A DNA stretch of 5,416 nt from Candidatus Sulfotelmatobacter sp. (GTDB taxonomy: Bacteria; Acidobacteriota; Terriglobia; Terriglobales; SbA1): NCBI GenBank assembly GCA_030151135.1, contig JASLEQ010000127.1:1-5416 (forward strand), written 5' to 3'. Positions 1 through 5,416 of the stretch are shown here, in pieces; the first letter of the stretch is position 1; every line of letters begins with the position of its first letter. Position numbers and translations under genes: made by a program. The notes beneath the pieces were generated by a model. The model searched no databases and was not told the origin of the DNA. It was given only the letters and a program-made list of their open reading frames with translations.

Positions 1-70
1 CAGCTAAACGTGAAAATGGGCGGGCGGGGTTCCAGCGGTTACCTCGGATTGTGCCAAAAGGTGCAACAAT

Positions 71-102
71 TTGTCACTTTGGAGCCGGATGCGGGTTATG
101 AT
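71..102 (+). promoter_or_regulatory. Weak sigma70-like promoter candidate
   Basis: TATGAT at 97-102 is one base from the -10 consensus and TTGTCA at 71-76 resembles a -35 box. The spacer between them is 20 bases, longer than the usual 16-18, so the pair is only a candidate. If real, transcription would start near 109 and leave a leader of about 108 bases before the pilin start. An imperfect dyad (ACAA-T-TTGT at 66-74) overlaps the -35 region and could be an operator, but this is inference. Confidence 0.2.
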
Positions 103-120
103 TACGAAGTCGAGTGGTGG

Positions 121-156
121 GCGAGTCGCGAGACTTGAAAAGTCCCAGCCCGGGCT
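121..156. promoter_or_regulatory. Cluster of three short dyad symmetries in the flp leader
   Basis: Three perfect short inverted repeats lie back to back: GCGA-G-TCGC at 121-129, GACTT-GAA-AAGTC at 132-144, and AGCCCGGGCT at 147-156. They sit 61-96 bases before the pilin start codon. They could be a regulator-binding site or small RNA hairpins in the leader. There is no U-tract, so they do not make an intrinsic terminator. Each element is short enough to arise by chance in G+C-rich DNA. Confidence 0.25.
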
Positions 157-201
157 CCCCGGAGGCCATTCCCCCTTGTTGTGCAACTTTCTGGCCCAGA
201 C

Positions 202-207
202 AGGAGA
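202..207 (+). promoter_or_regulatory. Ribosome binding site of flp
   Basis: AGGAGA lies 9 bases before the ATG at 217. It selects this ATG over the in-frame GTG codons at 181 and 211: the GTG at 181 lies upstream of the site and the one at 211 is too close to it. Confidence 0.75.
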
Positions 208-216
208 AGAGTGCTC

Positions 217-378
217 ATGGAGCGATTGCGCAAGCTGTGGAACGATGAAGAAGGTCAAGATATTGCGGAATACGCGGTAATGCTGGCGGTCATTCTGGTG
301 ATCGTCGTGGGAACCATTCGCCTGATCGGTTCCAACGCGAATACTGTGTTTTCGAATGTCGCGAGCTCGATCCAGTAA
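217..378 (+). CDS. flp: Flp family type IVb (class III) prepilin
   Basis: This is the major structural subunit of the Flp/Tad pilus, made as a 53-residue prepilin. The leader (residues 1-13) is short and charged and ends in EEG. The cleavage motif follows the known Flp rule G/XXXXEY: cutting after Gly13 gives a mature pilin beginning QDIAEY, with the conserved Glu at +5 and Tyr at +6. A hydrophobic helix (about residues 20-37) follows, which would serve as the membrane anchor and then the fibre core. The short polar tail has few bulky residues. The mature pilin would be only 40 residues, short even among Flp pilins. The ATG at 217 is chosen for its AGGAGA ribosome site and because it gives a leader of normal length; in-frame GTGs at 181 and 211 would only lengthen the leader. 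It is the first gene of the cluster, 58 bases before cpaB. A prepilin peptidase (TadV/CpaA) must process it, and none is present in this window. Confidence 0.93.
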   Translation: MERLRKLWNDEEGQDIAEYAVMLAVILVIVVGTIRLIGSNANTVFSNVASSIQ

Positions 379-425
379 GTACCGCCAGAATTGAACCGCA
401 CGACCTCACGTACGCCTTACCATTG

Positions 426-430
426 AAGGA
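426..430 (+). promoter_or_regulatory. Ribosome binding site of cpaB
   Basis: AAGGA lies 6 bases before the ATG at 437, in the 58-base gap after flp. That gap shows no G+C-rich hairpin followed by T's, so flp and cpaB could share a transcript. Confidence 0.6.
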
Positions 431-436
431 AACAGG

Positions 437-1300
437 ATGAATCGCTCACGTTTGATGATGATCGGGGCGCTGGCAGTCGCGGTCGGCTTTCTTGTAAGTG
501 TTTACGTCTTCAAGAACCTACAGGCGAGAAACGGACCCCGCACGGACAATACGGCCGAGGTAATGGTAGCGGCAGGCGACCTTCAAGTCGGCGCAAGGGT
601 GGAAGACCGAGACATCAAGGTCATCCACATTCCGGCAGCAGACCTGCCCCCCGGGGCACCGCGACGGAAAGCAGATGTCGTAGGGCACGGCGTGATCATC
701 CCGATATCCAAGGGAGAATTCATTTTGCCCAACCGCCTGGCTGGCGAGAATGCCGGCTCAGGATTGCCAGCCCTGATTCCGCCTGGAATGCGCGCCGTCT
801 CGGTGCGCGTCAATGAGGTTGTTTCGGTTGCCGGGTTCGTAACACCTGGGACTCGCGTCGACGTCCTCCTCACTGGTACACCCGGAGGTGGTGGCGAACA
901 GGAGACTACGACAGTATTGCAGAACGTCGCGGTCCTGGCATCTGGTCACACCCTTGAAAGAACGTCCACCGGCGAGGCTCAGAATACGGCGGTCATCACG
1001 CTGCTCGTCACCCCCGACGATGCTCAGCGTCTTACGCTGGCCAGTAGCGAGGGACATATTCAACTTGCACTGCGCAATCCTCTGGACACGAAACAGGACG
1101 ATGTTGCGGCTTCGATTTCCCGCGCTCTGTACCGCGGAGGTGTCCCGGTTCCTGAGCATGCCCCAGTTCGCCACGTCAAGACGGCGAAGGCTGCGCCTCC
1201 ACCGCAGGCAGCCCCAACGGGCGTCAGCGTTGAGGTCTACCAAGGGGACAAAAAGCCGGATGTTATCAAATTCCCAGAAGAGGGCTCCGAGACCAAGTGA
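437..1300 (+). CDS. cpaB: Flp pilus assembly protein CpaB/RcpC
   Basis: A 287-residue periplasmic/inner-membrane assembly factor of the Tad pilus, thought in this family to work with the outer-membrane secretin. An uncleaved-looking N-terminal membrane segment (about residues 6-26) leads into a SAF domain (about 41-103) with VMVAAGDLQVGARVEDRDIK at its start and PISKGEFILPNRL at its end. The RcpC/CpaB-type domain follows (about 110-215), including IPPGMRAVSVRVN and FVTPGTRVDVLLTG. A Gly-rich turn lies at 147-153. An Ala/Pro-rich linker (about 243-261) precedes a final VEVYQGDKKPDVIKF segment (266-279), like the VEVIRG...F tails common in CpaB proteins. The length is typical. The start is supported by AAGGA 6 bases upstream. 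Its TGA stop overlaps an in-frame ATG (1300) of the secretin reading frame. Order and family match place it firmly in the pilus operon. Confidence 0.93.
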   Translation: MNRSRLMMIGALAVAVGFLVSVYVFKNLQARNGPRTDNTAEVMVAAGDLQVGARVEDRDIKVIHIPAADLPPGAPRRKADVVGHGVIIPISKGEFILPNRLAGENAGSGLPALIPPGMRAVSVRVNEVVSVAGFVTPGTRVDVLLTGTPGGGGEQETTTVLQNVAVLASGHTLERTSTGEAQNTAVITLLVTPDDAQRLTLASSEGHIQLALRNPLDTKQDDVAASISRALYRGGVPVPEHAPVRHVKTAKAAPPPQAAPTGVSVEVYQGDKKPDVIKFPEEGSETK

Positions 1301-1358
1301 TGCCGAAAAATAGCAATCTCTGTGGTGTGCCCTTTGAATCTGGAGAGCTTTCCGGCAC

Positions 1359-1368
1359 GGAGACGGAT
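1359..1368 (+). promoter_or_regulatory. Possible ribosome binding site favouring the secretin start at 1375
   Basis: GGAG at 1359-1362 (12 bases before the ATG at 1375) and GGAT at 1365-1368 (6 bases before it) are both modest Shine-Dalgarno matches. The rival ATG at 1300 has only AAGAGGG at 1278-1284, 15 bases away, which is too far for a good site. Confidence 0.4.
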
Positions 1369-1374
1369 CTAAAG

Positions 1375-2805
1375 ATGAATGCGCTTTGGCCCTCGCTGCG
1401 GGTTCTGCTATGCCTCGCTATTTTCACCATTCCAGGCTTTTCCGAAATGCGGCAGCAGGCTGACAACGCTGGACAGAACCAGGCTCCGGTTCCAACGGGA
1501 ACTCAGACGGCGACCGTACCCGGGCCCGGGCAAGCGAGCCAAGGATCGAATCCGCTCCGCGTTATGGTCGGCAAGTCACTGCTGATCAACACTACCGAGC
1601 GTTTGAAGCGAATCGCGGTTAGCGATCCTGGAATCGCGTACGCGGTGGTGGTGACGCCAACGCAGATTCTGGTTCATGGCAAATCGCCCGGGGAAGTTTC
1701 TCTTCTAATTTGGGATGAGCTGGAGCGTTCACGCAGCTTCGACTTGCGAGTTGATGTTGATGTGAGCGCCTGCGCCGACGAAGAGCATCGCGTATTCCCG
1801 GAGGAACAGATCACGGTCACTCCTTCGCGAGCTGCGATCGTGCTTTCCGGCCACGTCTCCACGGAAGATGTCTCGAAGCGGGCGGGCGAGTTAGCCAGCG
1901 CGTATTCGCCGAAAGTAGTGAATGTGTTGACGTTTGGCCCCGTCGGAGCGCAAGAGGTGCTGTTGCAGGTAAAGTTCGCCGAGGTCGACCGATCCGCCTT
2001 GACGCAGATGGGTGTCAACTTTATCTCGACTGGTGCAGCAAATACGATTGGGACACTGGGCACCGGACAATTTGGTGGATTTGGTCCACAAACCTTGACG
2101 GGTGGTACAACGACGACTGCCACCGCCGCAGGCACGGTTACGACTACTGCATCGACTACGGTCAACCAGCTCTTGAATCTGTTCGTATTCCGTCCCGATA
2201 TTAACCTTGGTGCCGTAATCGAGGCGCTTCAGACCAAGAACCTGCTGCAGATTCTGGCTGAGCCCAACCTGATCGCAGTCAACGGTAAAGAAGCAAGCTT
2301 CCTCGCGGGCGGGCAGTTCCCTTTCCCGATCGTGCAACCAGGAAATGGATTCACTGCCGTTACGATTTCTTTCAAGGAATTCGGCGTTCGCCTGCAATTC
2401 ACTCCGGTAATCACACCCAATGGGTACATCCATTTGAAGGTAGCGCCGGAGGTAAGCACGCTGGATTTTGCCAATGCACTCACCATTTCCGGGTTCACAG
2501 TTCCTGCTCTGAGTACGCGCAAAGCGGAAACGGAGTTCGAACTCCAGGACGGCCAGAGTTTCGTGATTGCAGGTCTGATGGATAACCGTGTCACAGATAT
2601 CTATAACAAGATTCCGGGGCTTGGAGACATACCGATCCTGGGGAATTTCTTTCGCAGCAAGAGCGTATCGAAAACAAACTCAGAATTGATGGTGCTGTGC
2701 ACGGTCCACCGAGTCTCGCCGAGCGCCGAACCGGTCAAGACACCGGAGATGGTGCAGCCGTTTATGGATAAGAGCAAGTTCGACAAAGGGCCCGGGAAAA
2801 AGTAG
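1375..2805 (+). CDS. cpaC: Flp/Tad pilus outer-membrane secretin CpaC/RcpA
   Basis: A 476-residue secretin that would form the outer-membrane channel for the Flp pilus. From the ATG at 1375 it starts with a Sec signal peptide (MNALWPSLRV, then a hydrophobic core, likely cut near residue 23), then a Pro/Gln-rich linker (about 28-58). Next is a pilus-secretin N-terminal domain (about 59-130), then a BON-like region (about 147-188, with VLSGHVSTEDVSKRA). The secretin core runs from about 265 to 447 and carries AEPNLIAVNGKEASFLAGG, VPALSTRKAETEFELQDGQS and the conserved IPGLGDIPILGNFFRS. A Thr-rich insert (242-263) separates the BON region from the core. The open frame extends upstream to GTG 1297/ATG 1300, overlapping the cpaB stop, but that start would put 25-26 polar residues before the signal peptide. 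The end (LMVLCTVHRV) departs from the common LMVLVTP-like pattern. The tadZ-like gene starts 6 bases after the stop. No rcpB/cpaD partner gene lies next to it. Confidence 0.92.
   Translation: MNALWPSLRVLLCLAIFTIPGFSEMRQQADNAGQNQAPVPTGTQTATVPGPGQASQGSNPLRVMVGKSLLINTTERLKRIAVSDPGIAYAVVVTPTQILVHGKSPGEVSLLIWDELERSRSFDLRVDVDVSACADEEHRVFPEEQITVTPSRAAIVLSGHVSTEDVSKRAGELASAYSPKVVNVLTFGPVGAQEVLLQVKFAEVDRSALTQMGVNFISTGAANTIGTLGTGQFGGFGPQTLTGGTTTTATAAGTVTTTASTTVNQLLNLFVFRPDINLGAVIEALQTKNLLQILAEPNLIAVNGKEASFLAGGQFPFPIVQPGNGFTAVTISFKEFGVRLQFTPVITPNGYIHLKVAPEVSTLDFANALTISGFTVPALSTRKAETEFELQDGQSFVIAGLMDNRVTDIYNKIPGLGDIPILGNFFRSKSVSKTNSELMVLCTVHRVSPSAEPVKTPEMVQPFMDKSKFDKGPGKK
2098..2163 (+). repeat. Thr-rich low-complexity segment within the secretin gene
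   Basis: This stretch encodes secretin residues 242-263; 12 of residues 242-262 are Thr, and most of the rest are Ala, Gly or Ser. It includes an imperfect direct repeat, ACGACGACTGC at 2110-2120 and ACGACTACTGC at 2140-2150, offset by 30 bases and giving TTTA twice. It lies just before the secretin core and may be a flexible linker or an extended loop. Such ACN-rich runs can change length by slippage. Confidence 0.5.
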
Positions 2806-2811
2806 TTCGTC

Positions 2812-3984
2812 ATGCCAGAGCTTTCCGTCGTCGTCGTAGCAACGGATAACGAGCAGCGGACTCTGCTGCAGGTGCTTGTCGACGGAACCACCGTCGCGCA
2901 CACCGTGCATACGTGTGCAAGCTTTCCGGTAGCGGCATCTGATCCGGTCACCCGGCGCGTGCGGGCGGCGAGTCCCGATGTGACACTGGTCGACATCCCC
3001 GCCGACAACCCTGCACTCGCGCTGCGTTCGATCGAACTCCTTCACCAGGAGATGCCGGAAACGGCCATTTTCGCTATCGGGACCCTGAGCCAGCCCCAAG
3101 TCATCGTCAACGCTATGCGCGCCGGAGCGCGCGAATTTATCGAGCGTCCTACAACGACGACCGACTTGCTGGAGGCGTTTGTCCGCCTTACCACGGCCCA
3201 GCGGAAGAGCCGTCAGGAAGGGATTCGGGGAAAAGTATTTTCTGTGATCAACGCGAAAGGCGGAAACGGCGCCACGACGGTAGCGGTAAACCTCGCGCTT
3301 GCGTTGCAGTCCGCTTACGGACAAACCGCTCTAGTTGATCTCGCACCTCTCGGCCATGCCGCGCTTCACATGAACCTGAAGCCGGCCTTTAACATCGCGG
3401 ACGCAACACGCAACCTGCACCGCATGGACTCGTCACTGCTTGAGAGCTTTATGACTCGACACAGCGGTGGATTGCAGCTGCTCGCGGGGACCAACGTTCC
3501 GGCAGCCGTCGACCCGAGCACCGCGGAATTTGTTCGACTCTTCGACATGCTGGTATCCCACTTCCGCTATGTTGTTGTGGATGCATCGTCACGTTTCGAT
3601 GCCGCCAGCCGTTTGATCGCCAGCCTTTCGGAATGCGTTCTGCTCGTTGCCTGCAGTGATGTTGCTTCTCTTTGGAGCGCGGCGCGGGTTCAGCAATATC
3701 TGGGAGAATCAGGCGGCCGCGACCGGGTTCGGCTGGTTTTGAACAGGTTTCGAAAAGTACCCGGCTTCAGCGAAGCCGATGCGGAAACGGCGGTCGGCGC
3801 TAAACTGATCTGGCGCGTCCCCAACCAGTATTTTGCGGTGTCCAGTGCGATCGATCGGGGCACCCCAGTGATGGATCAGCGCAATTCCGAGATTGCCCGC
3901 TGTTTCGCCGGGTTGGCACAGGAATTGACCCGAAACGATGCGGACGTGAAGCGGACGGCGTGGTCGCTATTCAAATCGGTTTAA
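2812..3984 (+). CDS. cpaE: Pilus assembly protein CpaE/TadZ (receiver-like plus MinD/ParA-like ATPase domain)
   Basis: A 390-residue cytoplasmic protein; in this family it localises the Tad machine, often at a cell pole. Residues 1-127 form a receiver-like fold: Asp12 in VVVVATDN, Asp61 in VTLVDIP at the usual phospho-acceptor place, and ERP (111-113) where true receivers have KP. It is probably a pseudo-receiver. Residues 140-380 are a MinD/ParA-like domain. The deviant Walker A is KGGNGATT (149-156), which keeps the first Lys but has Ala154 in place of the P-loop Lys. Asp176 in LVDLAPLG takes the Walker A' position, but the second Asp of the common DLD is Ala178. YVVVDAS (253-259, Asp257) is the Walker B-like strand. 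LVLNRF and VPNQYFAVSSAIDRGTPV match the conserved C-terminal part of CpaE proteins. It starts 6 bases after the secretin stop, with no strong ribosome site, so it is probably translationally coupled. Binding without efficient hydrolysis is inferred from the altered residues. Confidence 0.9.
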   Translation: MPELSVVVVATDNEQRTLLQVLVDGTTVAHTVHTCASFPVAASDPVTRRVRAASPDVTLVDIPADNPALALRSIELLHQEMPETAIFAIGTLSQPQVIVNAMRAGAREFIERPTTTTDLLEAFVRLTTAQRKSRQEGIRGKVFSVINAKGGNGATTVAVNLALALQSAYGQTALVDLAPLGHAALHMNLKPAFNIADATRNLHRMDSSLLESFMTRHSGGLQLLAGTNVPAAVDPSTAEFVRLFDMLVSHFRYVVVDASSRFDAASRLIASLSECVLLVACSDVASLWSAARVQQYLGESGGRDRVRLVLNRFRKVPGFSEADAETAVGAKLIWRVPNQYFAVSSAIDRGTPVMDQRNSEIARCFAGLAQELTRNDADVKRTAWSLFKSV

Positions 3985-3998
3985 GATTTTAAGGCGCT

Positions 3999-5294
3999 AT
4001 GGCAAATCTCCAGTCGTTCGAACGCACCGATTACCAGCAGGTAAAAGCCGACCTGCATCGGAAAATCCTCGACCGTTTAGACCTGGAGAAACTGGGAAAG
4101 ACTTCGGGAGATTCCGCGCGAGATGAAGTGCTTGTCGTCATCCGCAGTGCGGTTAACAGCGAAGTCGTTCCATTAAGCTTTGCCGAGCGCGAGCGGCTGT
4201 CCCGCGAGATTCTCGACGAGATTTTCGGACTCGGACCTCTGGAGCAACTGCTTAAAGATCCGAATATCTCCGACATTCTCGTGAACCGGTTTGATCGCGT
4301 CTACGTGGAAAAGGCGGGCAAGCTCGAACTCACCACCCTGGCGTTCAAAGACAACATCCACTTGATGCAGATCATCGAGCGAATCGTCTCGCGAGTGGGC
4401 CGGCGTGTTGACGAGTCCTCCCCCATGGTCGATGCGAGATTAGCTGATGGCTCGCGTGTCAATGCGATTATCCCGCCCCTGGCGATCGACGGGCCATGCC
4501 TCTCGATCCGGCGTTTTGGGCGCGATCCCGTAACCGCGCGGCAGATGATTGAGAACCAGACTCTCACCGAACCGATGCTGGAATTGTTGTCCGCGATGGT
4601 GAAGGGGCGATTGAACATCATTGTCTCCGGTGGAACTGGCGCCGGGAAGACGACTCTTCTGAACGTACTCTCGGGATACATCCCGAACTCGGATCGCATC
4701 GTCACAATCGAGGACGCCGCAGAATTGCAATTGAAGCAGGAACACGTGGTTCGACTGGAAACGCGACCGCCGAACATCGAAGGCAAGGGTGCGGTCCGGC
4801 AGCGGCAACTCGTGATCAACAGTTTACGTATGCGGCCCGACCGGATTGTGGTAGGCGAGGTGCGCGGCGAAGAAGCATTCGACATGTTGCAGGCAATGAA
4901 CACGGGCCATGAGGGATCGTTGACCACGGTACACGCTAACTCTCCGCGGGACGCCATGGCACGTATCGAAAATATGGTGTCCATGGCGAATCTCAACATC
5001 CCCGAGCGCGCAGTGCGTCACCAGATTTCCTCGGCGGTTCACGCCGTCGTCCAAATTGCGCGTCTCTCCGATGGCACTCGCAAGGTTATGACGATCTCCG
5101 AAGTCACTGGCATGAACGAGGATATGATCGGCATGCAAGACATCTTCGGCTTCGAACGTAGTGGACTGGATGAGAGTGGAAAGGTGCGCGGGTCCTTCCG
5201 CGCAACCGGACTGAAACCGACATTTGCGGAACGTCTGGCGATGTCGGGGGCCCGGTTGCGCCCAGCACTGTTTGAATCAAGGTTTGAGGTTTAG
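3999..5294 (+). CDS. cpaF: Tad pilus secretion ATPase CpaF/TadA
   Basis: A 431-residue cytoplasmic hexameric ATPase of the type II/IV secretion (VirB11-like) superfamily that powers Flp pilus assembly. All hallmark motifs are intact: Walker A GGTGAGKT (211-218, Lys217), Asp box [10 protein letters not shown] (234-243, Glu238/Asp239), Walker B region [12 protein letters not shown] (282-293, Glu287) and His box GSLTTVHAN (306-314, His312). The N-terminal part has the CpaF-type sequence [19 protein letters not shown] (78-96), a Glu/Arg-rich helical region before it, and [11 protein letters not shown] (150-160). The length is normal for CpaF. The ATG at 3999 follows AAGG (3991-3994) by 4 bases, a little close, and lies 14 bases after the cpaE stop. 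No substitution suggests loss of activity, so this is the working motor of the operon. Confidence 0.96.
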   Translation: MANLQSFERTDYQQVKADLHRKILDRLDLEKLGKTSGDSARDEVLVVIRSAVNSEVVPLSFAERERLSREILDEIFGLGPLEQLLKDPNISDILVNRFDRVYVEKAGKLELTTLAFKDNIHLMQIIERIVSRVGRRVDESSPMVDARLADGSRVNAIIPPLAIDGPCLSIRRFGRDPVTARQMIENQTLTEPMLELLSAMVKGRLNIIVSGGTGAGKTTLLNVLSGYIPNSDRIVTIEDAAELQLKQEHVVRLETRPPNIEGKGAVRQRQLVINSLRMRPDRIVVGEVRGEEAFDMLQAMNTGHEGSLTTVHANSPRDAMARIENMVSMANLNIPERAVRHQISSAVHAVVQIARLSDGTRKVMTISEVTGMNEDMIGMQDIFGFERSGLDESGKVRGSFRATGLKPTFAERLAMSGARLRPALFESRFEV

Positions 5295-5300
5295 GTATTT

Positions 5301-5416
5301 ATGGCAGGAGCTGCTCTTCTTTCGCTGCTCATTTTCTTCGTAGTTGCCATCGCCACTTTCGGCATCATTACGATGTTCGACCGGCGAAACGCACAGGCGC
5401 GCGTCATCAAGGAGCG
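5301..5416 (+). CDS. tadB: TadB-like type II secretion system F family protein, N-terminal fragment
   Basis: Only the first 38 codons are present; the gene runs off the window edge. The ATG at 5301 is 6 bases after the cpaF stop, with TAGG at 5292-5295 and GAGG at 5286-5289 as possible ribosome sites. The fragment begins MAGAALLSLLIFFVVAIATF, a strong membrane helix (about residues 3-25), followed by a basic segment (FDRRNAQARVIKE). This is what the start of a TadB/GspF-type platform protein looks like, and tadB normally follows tadA/cpaF. No diagnostic GspF motif is inside the window, so the name rests mainly on position and the lone membrane helix. Confidence 0.7.
   Translation, partial: MAGAALLSLLIFFVVAIATFGIITMFDRRNAQARVIKE

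Larger units (their letters stand above)
1..216. other. Non-coding leader upstream of the pilus operon
   Basis: I see no convincing gene here. The open frames on both strands have no usable ribosome site, no recognisable domain, and run into the pilin gene in another frame. The stretch probably holds the operon's promoter and 5' leader. It contains an A/T-richer patch around 65-105 and a G+C-rich segment with short dyad symmetries at 121-156. Whether the first few bases are the tail of an upstream gene cannot be judged from this window. Confidence 0.6.

Noticed and set aside
115..130. Sigma54-like GG-N10-GC spacing (GG 116-117, GC 128-129)
   Set aside because: Only the GG and GC pairs fit; the surrounding bases match TGGCACG-N4-TTGCW poorly, and this spacing is common by chance in G+C-rich DNA.
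4..258. Minus-strand open frame in the leader (84 residues)
   Set aside because: It overlaps the flp start and ribosome site, has no recognisable domain, and lacks a convincing ribosome site of its own.
375..420. GTAAG...CTTAC inverted repeat spanning the flp-cpaB gap, as a possible attenuator
   Set aside because: The arms are only 5 bases and 36 bases apart, with no T-tract. That is too weak to call a terminator or attenuator.
1674..2433. Long minus-strand open frames opposite the secretin gene (163 and 180 residues)
   Set aside because: They are antisense to a strongly supported secretin, show no domain pattern, and are explained by G+C-biased codon use on the + strand. The Val/Pro-rich protein of the first comes from the reverse of Thr/Gly codons.
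2680..3324. Minus-strand open frame of 214 residues across the cpaC/cpaE junction
   Set aside because: It overlaps two supported genes and has no motif, membrane pattern or clear ribosome site. It is a shadow frame.
4301..4999. Minus-strand open frame of 232 residues opposite cpaF
   Set aside because: It lies wholly inside cpaF, whose Walker A, Asp, Walker B and His boxes are all intact. The antisense protein has no recognisable motif.

Overview
The window is the first part of a Flp/Tad (tight adherence, type IVc) pilus operon. All genes are on the + strand and closely packed. The moderately GC-rich sequence, the very short Flp pilin with its EEGQDIAEYAVML-type core, and the lack of the proteobacterial rcpB/cpaD and tadV/cpaA genes between the usual neighbours suggest a soil-type acidobacterium (Terriglobia-like). 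This assignment rests on remembered family resemblance, not on a search, and a deltaproteobacterial-type lineage is not excluded.

Layout: bases 1-216 are a non-coding leader with several small dyad symmetries and at best a weak promoter candidate. Then come flp (217-378), a 53-residue class III prepilin; cpaB/rcpC (437-1300), a periplasmic SAF-domain assembly protein; cpaC/rcpA (start most likely 1375, end 2805), the outer-membrane secretin; cpaE/tadZ (2812-3984), a receiver-like plus MinD/ParA-like localisation protein with a degenerate nucleotide site; cpaF/tadA (3999-5294), the hexameric secretion ATPase; and the first 38 codons of a tadB-like inner-membrane platform gene (5301 to the window edge).

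Together these supply most of the core of a Tad machine. TadZ marks the assembly site, TadA powers assembly on the TadB(/TadC) platform, CpaB and the CpaC secretin carry the fibre through the periplasm and outer membrane, and Flp is the fibre subunit. The prepilin peptidase needed to process Flp is not in the window, nor are TadC, pseudopilins (TadE/F) or TadD. Some of these probably lie downstream of tadB.

I see no mobile element, CRISPR array, RNA gene or clear terminator. I do not think the window holds an undescribed system. The points worth a second look are the secretin start site, the degenerate ATPase site of TadZ, a Thr-rich insert in the secretin, the dyad cluster ahead of flp, and the absence of a local prepilin peptidase.
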